From: Otatea glauca
Lineage: Eukaryota > Streptophyta > Magnoliopsida > Poales > Poaceae
DNA length: 64,000 bases
Assembly (NCBI GenBank): GCA_036346275.1
Contig: CM070725.1
Location: 20,264,216 to 20,328,215 of the forward strand
Reading direction: 5' to 3'
Shown: positions 1-11,521 of the stretch, one piece after another
Layout of the letters: each line of letters opens with the position of its first letter
Position numbering within the stretch: the stretch's first letter is position 1
The notes under the pieces: generated by a model
Told to the model about the DNA's origin: nothing
Databases searched by the model: none
What the model saw: only the letters and a program-made list of their open reading frames with translations
Translations under genes and position numbers: made by a program

Positions 1-123
1 CCACCTACCACCCTTGGATGAGTTCCTCAACCCTAGGTCACTCCATCAAGGGCTAAGATTGACCCAATCATGTAGCCATGCAAGGGCTAACCCAAAACCC
101 AACAAACAAATCGGGTTTTCTTG
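1..123 (-). repeat. Left part of LTR A0 (copia, minus), split by element A
   Basis: This stretch is the reverse complement of the middle of element A's own LTR. The text around the Pro-rich 'ccacctaccacccttggatg' matches, inverted, the segment near 700-730. The same LTR resumes after element A at 22169. The last five bases (119-123, tcttg) are the target duplication made by A. The LTR continues left of the window, so whether A0 is a solo LTR or part of a full element cannot be seen. Confidence 0.85.
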
Positions 124-1808
124 TGAAGGACCATGTGGAGGTCTATCCAGATTTGTGATGAGTATTTGACTAAATTTGAGCTTGGGTTGCTCTTGTTTGA
201 GTTTGATTTGAAATAGATTTTCAATTGGAAGCAATTTGAGGTCTTCTCTGTTTTCCCGGTGCTACCAGTCAGATCGAGTAAAAATGAATTTTAATAAGTG
301 GACTTTGATGGATTTATTGCACATCTTTGTGGGCATTGCTATGTGAGGAGTTTCCTTGTTTTTGATGGATGCAGGACGACGGTGCTAGGTCATGGTGAGG
401 CGAAGGATGGCCGGGACTAGGTGAGGAGCGTCGGAGGTCCAGACGGTCGGTGATCGCCGGAAGATGATCGGAGACGGAGTCCGTACAAGCCGTGAAGACA
501 AGGAACGGATGAGATGCTAGCTAGACGCTGCGTGGATCAATGAGGACAATTGGATCTTGGTCTAGTTGATAGGTTAGCGGGTCTAGTTAGTGTGCTTTGA
601 GAACCGTGCAAGAAAACCCATTATGTGTTGTGGGTTTTAGGTGAACCCTTGCATGGCTGGTTGAGTGGGTAAATCCTAGCCCTTGATGGATGCTCTAGGT
701 TTAGAGGCTCATCCAAGGGTGGTAGGTGGCCCAAGAGTTGTGTATAAATAGGGGTGGAGGGGTAGCCTTCTCTTCTGGAAGGTTTTGAGGTTTTTGATGC
801 TCCTTTGAGCTTTGCCCACGTGAAATGTGAGGCTTTGTAACCTCTCCTTCCAGAAATGAAATCTTCTTCATTTATATTCATGTTTCATTTCCTTTACGCA
901 TTTACATTGCGCATTTAAATTATGCAATTTAAATTCAACATTTACTTTCCCGCATTTACATTCTCGTAATTTACTTTATCGCAATTTGGATTTGCCTCCC
1001 CTCCTTCTAAATGCTGTTCTTCTTGGATGTCTTGAGGGTGTTCATATGGTTTTACATCTTTCTTGCACCCTAGGATAGACTAGAGATCAAGTTTTTTATC
1101 AAATTGCAAATATGTCCAGAACTTGTTCTTCGTGCAGCAGTCAGTCTTTGATTTTTATAAAAATCTACATAAATCATTTTTAAGTGATTCTTGTTGGATA
1201 AGGTGCACGACTCATATATACATCTCTGAAAAAAATTTGAGTCCACTAGTTGCACCGTTTGAGCGCTATGAAGTGAAAACTGAGCCTCAAACATTCTGGT
1301 CGAAGTTCCTGACATCCTATAATGCTTGATTTTTCATGTTTATTCTATAATGGTGGAGTGTTTCACGACTCAACTGCTCACAGGGAGAAAAATTCCCAAA
1401 AATTTTAGAGCAACAGAAACTTACAAACCACCTGCTCCAATTGAGGACAATTCCTGGAAAATCTGCTTTTACTTTTCTGGAAAGAGGCTTTGGTGTTTTA
1501 GCTTTATCTCTTTTAGAAAAGTAGTCTTTGAGTTGATTCCTCTTTGTTTGGACACTTGACAACCAGGATTGTGATTAAAAAAATCCCTCACATGATTCAT
1601 GGTTCTCATCCATGCAAGCTAGGGGTACACATAGTTGTCTAGTTGTTCGGGTTTTGGAGGGTGTGTGAATCTGAAAAACACCAGTTTGAAGGAAAATCTT
1701 TGGGTGTTTCAGATTTTTATTGCAAGATTGTTTGGAGTACTATGAGTAGGGGAAAATTTTATTTGGGATCATTCACCCTCCCCCTCTGATCGTCATTTCG
1801 ATCTTTCA
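124..1808 (+). repeat. 5' LTR of element A
   Basis: The LTR is 1685 bp long, with TG...CA ends, and is nearly identical along its length to the 3' copy (1687 bp). It contains a TATA box at 743-750. It is followed directly by a tRNA primer site at 1811. Small differences from the 3' copy, such as 'taagtgg' against 'tgagtgg', show some age. Confidence 0.93.
743..750 (+). promoter_or_regulatory. TATA box of LTR A
   Basis: TATAAATA, followed by a purine-rich stretch, lies in the middle of the LTR. The same motif is at 21100-21107 in the 3' LTR. It also appears inverted in the related LTRs of element D (59394-59401 and 61875-61882). Its conserved place across copies supports it as the U3 promoter that sets the transcript start. 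Confidence 0.7.
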
Positions 1809-1810
1809 AT

Positions 1811-1823
1811 TGGTATCAGAGCC
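1811..1823 (+). other. Primer binding site of element A (initiator Met tRNA type)
   Basis: TGGTATCAGAGCC lies two bases after the LTR end. This is the usual plant copia primer site, complementary to the 3' end of initiator methionine tRNA. It fixes the 5' LTR boundary and the plus orientation. Confidence 0.92.
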
Positions 1824-1854
1824 AGTTTTGCTCTTCCATCCGGTCTCAAGAGCC

Positions 1855-3069
1855 ATGGCGATGGACAAGTATTCCACCAAGCCTCCTATTTTTGCTGGAG
1901 TTGATTTTCCGTTTTGGAAATCGCGGATGGAGTCATACATCACTGCCCAAGGCTTCCTGATATGGCAGAAGATGAAACTCCCGTATGAGGTTCCTGCTCA
2001 TGAAAACGTCACGGCCGAAAATATGGCTGACGTTGAGGCGAACGCTAAGGCAAGGAACATCCTCATACAGGGTCTTAGCCGCAGTGAGTATGATAGGATT
2101 TCTCACCTCCGTTCCGCTCACGACATTTGGGTGACCCTCGATACTTATCATGAGGGCACTACTCAAATAAAGACCGTGAGGAAGGATCAGTTCAAGCGTG
2201 AGTTCAACAAGTTTGAACAACACGCTGGTGAGAGTCTTGACGAGTGCTTTGGTCGGTTTACGAAGATTTTGAGCGACCTCCTTACAGTTGGTTGCATATA
2301 CCCTGACTCGGATAATGCTCGACATTTCTTGACCGCACTCGATCTTCGTGTTTGGGAAATTAAAGTGACCACCATCAAGGACACTACCGACTTGTCGACC
2401 TTGACTCTTGATGGGCTTGACTCCCATCTCAAGACTCATGAGATCGACGTCGTCTCTTGTAAGACGAAATCACAGTCGATGGCCTTGGTCACTGATCTCA
2501 CTGGATCTTCCCTTGATCTTTCTGCTGGTTTCTCTCTTTTCGCCCTTTGCGAGCTAAGCGATGACCAACTGGAAAAATTTCCAGAAAATGAGCTTGCTCT
2601 TCTTGCTCGCAAGTTTTCTCATGCATACAAGAGGGTGAGAGAGAGAAAGAGACAGGGCATGATCACATGCTTCGAGTGTGGTGGTCCCAACCACATTCGG
2701 GCTAATTGCCCCAAACTGGAGAAGACAAAGAATGACACCGGCGGTTCGACAAAGAACGACTACATCAACAAGAACTGCAACAAAAAGACTCCAGTTCACG
2801 AGCCGGCGCGTGAGAAGAAGTACCGCAACTTCTCCAAGACCAAGAAGCTCTTCCACCGCGTCCTCGCCGCGCTTGACGACATCAACCTCTCCGACACGGA
2901 TACATGGAGCGACGAGGGCGAGGATGATCCGCAAGAGAAGAAAGGCGGCGACGACTTCTCTGGCATGTGCTTCATGACCGACACCAACGGCATCAGCGAC
3001 TCCGAGCTCTACAGCGACTCGACGAGGTACCCTCCTATGACTAGCTCAATTAAGCTTTCTGCAAATTAG
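1855..3069 (+). CDS. gag: Gag polyprotein, N-terminal part (copia, UBN2/DUF4219-type), element A
   Basis: This is a 404-residue open frame for the capsid-like Gag of element A. The start is the ATG at 1855, because the frame upstream runs through the primer site and a related copy in D (61146) starts at the same place. The N-terminal part (about residues 1-200) has the copia gag pattern with FPFWKSRM and HLRSAHDIW. A zinc knuckle CX2CX4HX4C lies at residues 272-285 (CFECGGPNHIRANC) and would bind element RNA. The C-terminal part is rich in Lys, then in Asp and Glu. The frame stops at 3067, but the coiled-coil part of the protein follows in another frame, so the Gag is probably truncated by a frameshift. 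Confidence 0.88.
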   Translation: MAMDKYSTKPPIFAGVDFPFWKSRMESYITAQGFLIWQKMKLPYEVPAHENVTAENMADVEANAKARNILIQGLSRSEYDRISHLRSAHDIWVTLDTYHEGTTQIKTVRKDQFKREFNKFEQHAGESLDECFGRFTKILSDLLTVGCIYPDSDNARHFLTALDLRVWEIKVTTIKDTTDLSTLTLDGLDSHLKTHEIDVVSCKTKSQSMALVTDLTGSSLDLSAGFSLFALCELSDDQLEKFPENELALLARKFSHAYKRVRERKRQGMITCFECGGPNHIRANCPKLEKTKNDTGGSTKNDYINKNCNKKTPVHEPAREKKYRNFSKTKKLFHRVLAALDDINLSDTDTWSDEGEDDPQEKKGGDDFSGMCFMTDTNGISDSELYSDSTRYPPMTSSIKLSAN

Positions 3070-3101
3070 GAAAATTTCATGCTAGAGCTAGAGCTAGGTG
3101 T

Positions 3102-3411
3102 ATGGAGCTAGAGAAGGAAGTAGGTACCTTGACTCGGGAGTTGGCTTTTCTTAGATCTTCTCCCTCTCGAGTCACTGATGATTGTTCTTTGCTTGATGCC
3201 GTGCTTGAGGAGTTAGAGAAACTAAGGACCATACATGATAGTGTGCTTGTTGAACTTGATGGTCTTAGGTTGAAGAATGCTAGCACTAGTTCTATTGATG
3301 TTATTCATGTTGAGGCTAGTTTTCTTCATGCTCACTCTACTCCTTCATGTTCAAATTGCCCTAAATTGCTTCCCGAAATTGATGCCATGAGCGATCACCA
3401 AAGGAACCTTT
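3102..3411 (+). pseudogene. Gag coiled-coil segment, first half, element A
   Basis: A Leu- and Glu-rich frame beginning MELEKEVGTLTREL follows gag in a different frame. It has heptad-like spacing that suggests a coiled coil. It is cut at 3411 by the insertion of gypsy C and picks up again at 14279 in the same style (further coiled coil with CX2C pairs). The five bases ccttt before the break reappear as acttt after C, the target duplication of C with one change. It is probably part of one long Gag in the intact family, but this is inferred from order and composition only. Confidence 0.6.
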
Positions 3412-6364
3412 TGTCGAGACCCGGATTTGCAAATCCGAAACCCTCTGTGTATACTGCACTAGTCCAGGATCACGCTAGTGCACACAGTGGAAACATAGAT
3501 GAGATATTAATCCATACAACGAATTGACTAAGAAGAAGCAAATTATTATTAAATAAAGCAAACGACCTTATGGTCAATGTATACACCATTAAGCCTTACG
3601 AGTCTGAGAAACAAATAACTATTGCAGCGGAAAAGATAACTTGAGCCATTCGACATGCCACAGGAAATCGTCTAGAGAACGCCTTCCTAATCCACGTAGT
3701 CTTCATAGAATTCCTCCTCATGATACTCATTATCTCCTTCAGCAACTGATCAACAAGGGCATAAAGCCGTGAGTACAAAAAGTACTTAGCAAGTCGTAGG
3801 GAATTGATGCAATATATTCATGCACAGCTTGACAAAGGATAGCCATATGGTTCATTTGCAAAAAGCAATAACTTGAATTGAAATAAAATAAATAGATTGA
3901 AAGCATATTTATGAGAAGATAAATAAATAATTGATAGATCAATGACAGACAACAAAACAACCGTGAACTCCCCGTTCACATCCCAACAATTCCACATTTC
4001 ATGAAACACTCTATACCCTGCGTGAAATTCCCGGGCATGTCCATGACCGTGGACGCGGCTATTCGAATAGTTTTACACTCTGCAGAGGTTGTACAACTTT
4101 ACACACAAGACATGAACATCTCTTTGTGCAAACGTTACTAACACACTTCCTTTGGTGTGTCGCAGAGATATCATGACAAAGCCTTCACAATGCCTTTGTC
4201 TAAACTCGATCTTGCTGCTAAGGTTTAGCCTTAGGGCCCCCTCTTGCGCCTTGCGAATCTACCCGTCCATCCGAACACACACCACCAACTGGCAGTACTC
4301 AAGGCTAGACATTGCAATTTAATCAGCTAGGTCTGTCCCATACCAGACTTGTGGTAGTACGGTTAGGCCCAGTTCAATGGCGCACAAGATTAAGTCCTTA
4401 AGTAGTCTCAGGGAAGACATCCACATCCCAATGTGCTAGAAAGTACCCCCTTTACTGCACGATCACTTGCCCGAGGGAAAACAATTCGTTCAACCAAGAC
4501 CAATGGCAAACCCCGCCATGGTACAACAAATTTTACAACAGTGGCTAACGACCACGATTCAATATCTCATTAAGTCAAGTTTAACATTAATCACATGTGA
4601 TATGAATCCCTTTGTACAACTACGCATGTCTAAGCATAGCTACGATAACCCAAATGTTGGTATAATGATTAAGCCCAACTAGTAATGTCCCAACCTAGGT
4701 TTAACAATGGATACATGGCATCCCAATAGTCAAGGTGGCGTAATGTCAACTAGGTACATATCTACTCCCATGAAATATGCATTGATACACAAAATATCAT
4801 GCAATTGTATGAAGAATTTACTTTTTGCAAACATAGGATCAATATGATCAAAGGTTTCGACTTGCCTTGCTGATCTAGTGCTGAGTCTTGGTCTTCGAAG
4901 TCTTCGTTTGCTCCCTCGAAATTAGCGTCTACCAGAAAAGAAAGCAACGAAACCAAATAAATACAAAACAGAGACATAAACAAGCTCAAAACTGAAAATA
5001 AATGGCTCTAGAAGATAGATCTTGATTTTAGAAAAATTTAGAAACTTGAATCGCCTCAATCGGAGTTCGTATGAGCGAGAACGGGCCTCCGAAAGATTAA
5101 ATTCAGAGAAAAAGCTGAAAATCAGAAAACAGAATTTCTGGATTTCTTTTTATATGGGAAAAGCAATTTATTGCGTAACGCTGACGTCGGTTGGCTTTTG
5201 GAGGACTCGGTCCACGGCACTGTGGTCGTTCACAGTGCACCCGGCTCACCCATGACGTCATCGCTGGTGCGGGCAGTTGACGCGGCGACTGACATGACGC
5301 ACACGCGGCGCTGATGTGGTTGTCCACGCATCGCGCATCTGACGGCGGCACGGGATCGAGCGGCGGGGACGCAAGGGCTCGGGCAGTGGCGACGCGGCGC
5401 GATTTGGGACGATTGCGCGAGATCAGACGGCCAGGATTCATCGGCGAGGAAGAACGGCGAGGCGGCAGCGTGAACTCTCCGGCAACGAGGAAAATGACAC
5501 GGCAAGCGGCGGAGGAGGGCCAGGTCGGGCGGAAGACAAAGCGGATCGGGAAGAGGTTCTCGCGACGCACCCGCAGAGACCGACGACAGTGGCGGAGGAG
5601 GACCGGCGGCGGAGATCCAAGCGGAAGAAAGGCTCGGGCATGGCGGCAAACTTCGGCGAGCGAGAACTCGGCGATGGCGGTGGCTCAGGCAGCTAGAGGT
5701 AGGGCAATAGAAGCGGCGCGAGAAGGGGATCCTCGGGAGGGGTGCGGCGGCGGCTTAAATAGCCTAGGGAGGCGTGCGAAGCGCGAAAACCGAGAAAGAC
5801 GACGTGCGGCTGTGGGACTCCGAGACGGTTAGGGTTAGGTTTCCGGTGGCGGGCGCGGGCGACGTGTCGCAATCCAGACCGCACACGGGGCGCAGATCCG
5901 ACGGCTCACACGGAATGGCTACATGGCCTCGCGAGGTGCGCTGGATCGAGATCGGACGGCGGGCACGCTAGGGTTCGTGGGCGCAGGCTGGAGCTAGGTC
6001 GGGGTAGAGCAGGCCGACACGGAGCGGGCCGGAGATGGGCCGCGCCGGGGAAAACGGCCCGAGGGCTTTTGGAAAAACAAAAACCTTTTCCAATTAAGAA
6101 AAAATTCCAGGAATCCGAACAAAAGCAAATAAATTCAAATAAATAGCAAATAAATTCAAAAAAATCTCCAAATATACAGAAAAAATCCTTGGAGCACAAT
6201 GAACCCAACTAAAACTGAAAATCTATAGTTTGATGAATAGTTTAGTCAATTCAAATCCTTTCATTAATAGAAAATTCAAATTAAGCTGGGATTAATTCAA
6301 TAAAAATGCAAATGGTTTATTTTTGAATTCAAACATTCCAAAACTCAAATTTTGGGATGTTACA
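3412..6364 (-). repeat. 3' LTR of element C (left copy)
   Basis: 2953 bp. It pairs with the right copy at 11522-14273. It is longer mainly because it holds about 110 bp near 5095-5205 and about 60 bp near 6105-6165 that the right copy lacks. A GC-rich stretch (about 5200-6060) contains long chance ORFs. A reverse TATA-like 'ctatttaa' lies at about 5754-5762. Confidence 0.9.
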
Positions 6365-6380
6365 AACCTCCCCCTCTTAA
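6365..6380 (-). other. Polypurine tract of element C
   Basis: On the minus strand this reads TTAAGAGGGGGAGGTT and abuts the TGTAACATCCC start of the 3' LTR. It is the plus-strand primer for reverse transcription and confirms the minus orientation. Confidence 0.85.
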
Positions 6381-7030
6381 ATGGAATCTTGACCCCGACA
6401 TTTAGGCTGGCTAGGGAATAGGTGGTAAAACTCGGACTTCAAATCCTCTTCGCGCTCCCAAGTTGCTTCCTCTTCTGAATGATTGCTCCACTGGACCTTG
6501 CAAAAATGGATGATCTTGCTCCTCGTAATACACTCTGCTATATCCAAAATTTTCACTGGTTGCTCCTTGTAAGTAAGATCCTCTTGTAAATCAATGGCTT
6601 CCAATGGCATCTGTTCCTCTGGCACACGCAGGCATTTCTTCAACTGCGATACATGGAACACATCATGGATTCCGGCAAAAGACTGAGGCAATTCTAACTT
6701 GTAGGCAACCTCTCCTCTTCGTTCCAAGATTTTGAACGGTCCCACATATCTAGGTGCAAGTTTTCCTTTTACTTGAAATCTTTTAACTCCTTTGAGAGGG
6801 GTGACTCTGAGATAAACATAATCATTGGGCTCGAAACTCAAATCTCTGCGACGATTATCTGCATAACTCTTCTGTCTGCTTTGGGTAATCTTTAAACGGT
6901 CTCGAATTAATTGGACTTGCTCTTCGGCTTCTTGTAGTATGGCAGGGCCAAACAATTGTCTTTCTCCAATCTCCTTCCAGTTGAGAGGGGTTCTGCACTT
7001 TCTTCCATATAAGGCTTCAAAAGGCGACAT
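6377..7030 (-). pseudogene. Integrase C-terminus with chromodomain, element C
   Basis: The frame begins at the conserved SPFEALYGRKCRTPLNW block of gypsy integrases. It continues through the GPF/Y-like region (KGKLAPRYVGPFKILERRG) and a DVFHVSQLKK block. It ends in a chromodomain at about residues 155-205, with VKILD, RSKIIHFCKVQWSNH and EEATWERE. Chromodomains steer integration toward modified histones, often in heterochromatin. This part is open to its stop, but it is in a different frame from the upstream integrase core, so the protein is broken. Confidence 0.88.
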
Positions 7031-7664
7031 TTGTAGGCGGCTTGATAACTATTGTTTCTGAAAACTTCGGCATAGGGCAAACATTTGTCCCACTTGGCAC
7101 CATAAGTTAAGGCACAAGCTCTTAACATATCCTCAAGAATCGATTCACATGCTCGATCATCCATCGGTTTGAGGTGATAAGCGATCTTGAATCGAGATGA
7201 GTTCCCATGGCTTCATGCGGACTCGCCAAAAGCGAGAGGTGGCGGGTTCCTCTATCGGATACTATCTTCTTAGGCACTCCGTGAAGACCGCGATTCTTGA
7301 CATATATAGCTCGCTAATTTATCTCTGCATAGGTAGTCTTAACTGGAATGAAGTGAGCTACCTTAGTCAATCGATCCACTATTACCCAGATTGAGTCATA
7401 ACCTGCTTGAGTCTTAGGAAAACCAGTAATGAAATCCATACCAATTTCTTCCCACTTCCACTCTGGAATCTTCAATGGCTGCAGCAATCCTGCTGGCCTC
7501 TGATGCTCTGCCTTGACCTTCTGGCAGACATCACAAAGTGCAACATATTCTGCAATCTCACGCTTCATGCTAGGCCACCAATATCTTTCCTTGTAGTCTT
7601 GATACATCTTGGTACTTCCAGGATGAATGGAGTATAAAGTCTCATGCGCTTCTTTAAGTATCAA
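7031..7664 (-). pseudogene. Integrase zinc-binding and catalytic core, broken, element C
   Basis: The part at 7314-7664 holds the HHCC zinc-binding region (HPGSTKMYQDYKERYWWP, CDVCQKVKAEHQ) and the first catalytic Asp in GMDFITGFPKT. A stop follows YAEIN. The rest of the core (7031-7313) can be followed only by changing frame: VSDRGT with the second Asp is visible, but the segment around the third acidic residue is scrambled by small indels. The DDE integrase is therefore non-functional. The downstream chromodomain part overlaps in another frame. Confidence 0.8.
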
Positions 7665-7725
7665 CTCCTTAAGCTCTTTCTGATCTGGTACGCAAATACG
7701 CTTCTCATACCAAATAGTACCTTGT

Positions 7726-9069
7726 TCATCTTCGGTGAAACCCGGGGGCTTTTCCTTTCTTCATATTGCTCTTAATCTCCTTGATATCGGCATCATCAGC
7801 CTGTGCTTCTCGAATCTGATCTTCCAACGTAGGTCGTACTTCCAAAGTGGCTAAATAACCTTCCTGAACCAATTCCAAACTAAGCTTCTGAAATTCTATA
7901 TAAAGGGCTGGCTGACTTTCCTTAATCATCAGAGTATTGCAGTAGCTCTTTCTACTCAAAGCATCAGCTACGACATTGGCTTTGATTGGATGATAATGAA
8001 TCCCAATGTCATAGTCCTTGATCAATTCTAACCATCTTCTTTGTCTCATATTGAGGTCAGCTTGGGTAAAGATATACTTCAAACTCTTGTGATCAGTATA
8101 AACCTCACAACGATTACCAATGAGATAGTGATGCCAAATCTTCAAGGCATGCACTACGGCTGCCAATTCCAATTCATGGGTAGGATAATTGACTTCATGT
8201 GGCCTTAGTTGTCGTGAAGCATACGCTACAACCTTCTTATCTTGCATTAGCACAAAACTGAGTCCTTGTCGGGATGCATCACAGAATATCTCAAAATCTT
8301 TCCTAATATCCGGCAGGATAAGCACTGGGGCAGTTGTTAAACACTTCTTTAGCTCTTGGAAACTCTGCTCACACTCTGGTGTCCAAACAAATTTCTTCTC
8401 CTTCTTTAATAGTTGAGTGAGCGGTCTAGCTTTTCTAGAGAACCCTTCTATGAAACGGCGATAATATCCTGCCATTCCAAGAAAACTTCGGATTTCGGGT
8501 ACCGTGTTGGGTGACTCCCAACTTAGCACATCTCGTACCTTACCAGGGTCAACAGCGACTCCTTCTGCTGATATGACATGTCCTAGGAAAGCAACTTCTT
8601 TCATCCATAACTCACATTTACTGAACTTTGCATAAAGCTGGTTTTCTCTTAGCTTTGTTAAAACTTGGCGCAAGTGATCCTCATGTTCTTCCTCACTTTT
8701 GGAGTAGATCAGAATGTCATCAATGAAAACAACAACAAACTTATCCAAATATTCCATGAATACTTTATTCATCAAGGTCATGAAGTAGGTAGGGGCATTG
8801 GTCAATCCAAAAGACATCACGGTATACTCATACTGTCCATACCGAGTAACAAAAGCTATTTTGGGGATATCCTCTTGACGAATCTTCAACTGGTGATAAC
8901 CTGATCTTAGGTCGATCTTTGAGAACACTCCGGCTCCTTGAAGTTGGTCAAACAAATCATCGATTCTTGGCAGAGGGTACTTATTCTTGATGGTGACCTC
9001 ATTAAGTGAGCGATAATCTACACACATTCTTTGAGTTCCATCTTTCTTTTCAACTAAAAGAACTGGCAC
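7726..9069 (-). pseudogene. Reverse transcriptase and RNase H, element C
   Basis: A 447-residue open segment. The reverse transcriptase shows VLLVEKKDGTQRMCVDYR near its start, KIDLRSGYHQLKI, the YEYTVMSFGLTNAP block and the catalytic FIDDILIYSKS. RNase H begins near FEIFCDASRQGL and includes THELELAAVV and YTDHKSLKYIF. The frame is the same as the protease segment at 9124-9672, with only a TAG at 9124-9126 between them. It ends by frameshift near a G-run at about 7740. Both catalytic motifs look intact, but the polyprotein is interrupted on both sides. Confidence 0.92.
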
Positions 9070-9123
9070 TCCCCGTGGTGAAGAACTTAGTCGAACAAAA
9101 CCTTGATCTTGTAGCTCTTTAAT

Positions 9124-9672
9124 CTATCTCTTTACTTCAGCTAACTCATTAGCAGGCATCCTATAAGGTCTCTTGGAAATGGGTGGTGTTCTAGGAACTA
9201 GTTCTATCAAGAACTCTATTTCTCGGTCCGGTGGCATCCCAGGCAACTCATCTAGAAACACATCAGGAAATTCGCTGGCGACTGGCACATCTTCCAAACT
9301 TATTCCTTTGGCACTACAAACTTTAATCCCTTCGGACTGATCTAAAGTGGCTTGAACTTTTAACTTGGCCCCATCTGGACTGGTTAAAGTGATATCTCTA
9401 TTCCCACAATCCAAAACTGCTTGGTTCTTGGAGAGCCAATCCATTCCTAGGATCACATCTAAGGACTGGGTGTCTAGGACAATAAGGTTGGCTAGAAATT
9501 CTACCCCTCCAATTAATATCTTAACTTCGGGGCAGCCTTGGTTCGTACTCAAATCAGAACCAGGTGATTGCACTAATAAAATAGTCTTAAGAGGCATTGT
9601 CTTTAATTGATGAGTTGTAGCAAAACTTCGAGAAACAAACGAATGCGTAGCTCCAGAATCAAACAAAACCAT
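9124..9672 (-). pseudogene. Aspartic protease and RT leader, element C
   Basis: The segment begins near the retropepsin active site LFDSGATHSFVS, continues with the ILGMDWL flap-side motif, and then the linker to reverse transcriptase with FLDELPGMPPDREIEF. The protease cuts the gag-pol polyprotein. The active-site Asp is intact. TAG stops at 9724-9726 (before) and 9124-9126 (after) cut it from its neighbours in the same frame. Confidence 0.88.
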
Positions 9673-10107
9673 GGCAGATGCTGAGTTGACTAGGAGCTTA
9701 CCTAGTATGACGTCTGGTGCAGACTAGGCGTCCTCAGTGGTGACGTGATTCACACGGCCTCTTCTAGCAGGCGGCGGAGTCCTTGTGGCTTGGTTAGGAG
9801 TCTGGTGCGTTCCACGTCCTGATCCTGGTGCAGGGGTCTTGGCTGGCGTAGATCCCAAATTGAAACAGACCAGCGTCACAGCTTGCTTCCTTGGGCAATT
9901 GTTGGCATAATGACCAAGTTCATGACAGTTAAAACAGGTGACTCCTGCAGCTGGGTTAGTGGTCCTCTAAGGTGGATTACTGTTGGTGCTGAGGTTGCGA
10001 TTGCCCGAAGGAGCTGGGCGGGGTGTTGGTGCAGGGGTCCTGAATGCATTTGGAGGAGTAAAACGAGCAGGCTGTTGAGCATTGGTTCTGACTCTCTTCT
10101 GGTGATT
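9673..10107 (-). pseudogene. Gag C-terminal part with zinc knuckle, element C
   Basis: In the same frame as gag and protease, this stretch is Pro/Thr/Arg-rich and contains one zinc knuckle, CFNCHELGHYANNC (CX2CX4HX4C), at about 9890-9945. It is closed off by TAG codons at 10108-10110, 9967-9969 and 9724-9726. The frame is otherwise open, so gag-pol was originally one continuous reading frame, as is usual for Tekay/Del elements. Confidence 0.75.
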
Positions 10108-10947
10108 CTAATGGGCTCCATGCTGCATCATCTTTCTTTTACGGGATTCTTCCAATTCACGATGAGATTCCTCAATAAGCATAGCTTTATCTACAAGATG
10201 CTGAAAATCTACATAGTCATTGCCAATGACTTGCACCTTTAGTCCTGGATTGAGTCCACGCTTGAACTTCTTCTGGCGAGCATCATCTGTAGCTACATCC
10301 TCTGGAGCGTAGCGGGCGAGTTGAGTGAACTTGTTTAGGTATTCACTCACTGAAATCCCTTCTTGCTTGAACTCTCGGAACTCATTCTTCTTCATTTCAA
10401 CCTTGCCATCAGGGATATGAGAGTGGCGGAAAGCAGTGGAAAACTCCGCCCAAGTAATAGTCTGGGGATCATCATGGGCAGCACTGTAGTTATCACACCA
10501 TTCAGCGGCGGTGCCCTCTAGCTGATGAGCGGCATAGAGAACTTTCTCACGATCTGTGCACTGAGCAATTGCATGCTTCTTCTCAATGGAGCGAATCCAA
10601 TCATCGGTGTCCAATGGTTCTGAAGAGTTGGAGAAAGTTGGCGGACAAGTCCTCATAAATTCTGCTAGCTTGGACTGGAGATGAGCTTGAGGAGGTGCAT
10701 CAGCTTGGTTCTGCTGGTTCAACAGATTTGCTAGGGCAACTGCAATCTGGTTCTGTTGATTCATCATGTTGTTCATGTTCTGCATCATTGTGTTCATTAG
10801 CTGAGTCTGAGCTGCCAGAAAATGTCCCATGTTCTGATCTGTCACTTCTGGTGGTGGCGGTGGTGCATTGGTATTGGGGTTGGCGTTAGCACTGGCACTG
10901 GCATCCACGGGCGAACTGCGACTGGCTTCAGAACGAGTGTCAACCAT
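10108..10947 (-). pseudogene. gag: Gag capsid domain, element C
   Basis: The likely start is the Met at 10947 (MVDTRSEASRS), typical of this gag class. An upstream in-frame ATG at 11010 would add 21 hydrophobic residues that do not look like Gag. An Asn/Gln/Met-rich N-terminus precedes the retrotransposon gag domain, with CPPTFSNSSEPLDTDDWI, GTAAEWCDNY and the EFREFKQEGISVSEYLNKF block. It ends at a TAG (10108), a single transition from CAG. The untranslated leader up to the primer site (10948-11503) shows nothing recognisable. Confidence 0.88.
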
Positions 10948-11503
10948 CTGAGATGTAGCACAAGGTTTGATAGGTAAGAAGGAAAAGCAGTAGAAAAGTG
11001 GTAAGATCATCTAGGGGAGAAGGTAATACCCAGGGACAAAATGACACAGCCGAAAAGGCTACAAATTAAAGAAGCAAATAAAGCTTTTTCAACTAAAGGT
11101 ATGGTTGCAACACCATGCTTGGGGCAAGTGTACAACATACCAGCACACAAGCAAAGAAAATCTTAGTATACGCAGACTAAACGTAACTAAATTGAAAGGG
11201 AAAACATGCTTAACACCGTTGACCACCAAAAACCTATCTTATATGGTAGTCTTCATGGCAAACTCTGGACGGCTAGATCATCATCTTCCTTGATTTGATT
11301 CCTTGTAGAAAACTCGAGGCTTTGAGAAGTTTCATGAGATAAGATCAATTTAAATTTCGATTCAATGTTTCAACAAAGGAGAGAAATAAGAACCTAAGAA
11401 TAAGACGAGAGGAGACGAAAACTATTAAATACCAATTTGTTGGTTTAATATAGAAAATAATTTTGAAGACCATGCTAACTAGGATAGCGACCTACAGTCG
11501 ATA

Positions 11504-11517
11504 TGGCTCTGATACCA
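11504..11517 (-). other. Primer binding site of element C
   Basis: On the minus strand this reads TGGTATCAGAGCCA, four bases from the LTR edge at 11522. It is of the initiator Met tRNA type and marks the right copy as the 5' LTR. Confidence 0.9.
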
Positions 11518-11521
11518 TCTC

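Noticed and set aside
621..1562. Short ORFs within the LTRs of A, A0 and D
   Set aside because: They are LTR sequence repeated in several copies with frame-breaking differences.
5103..5971. Long overlapping ORFs on both strands in the GC-rich part of the left LTR of C (and similar at 13034-13741)
   Set aside because: They lie within an LTR, are Arg/Pro/Ser-rich low-complexity translations, overlap in several frames and differ between the two LTR copies.
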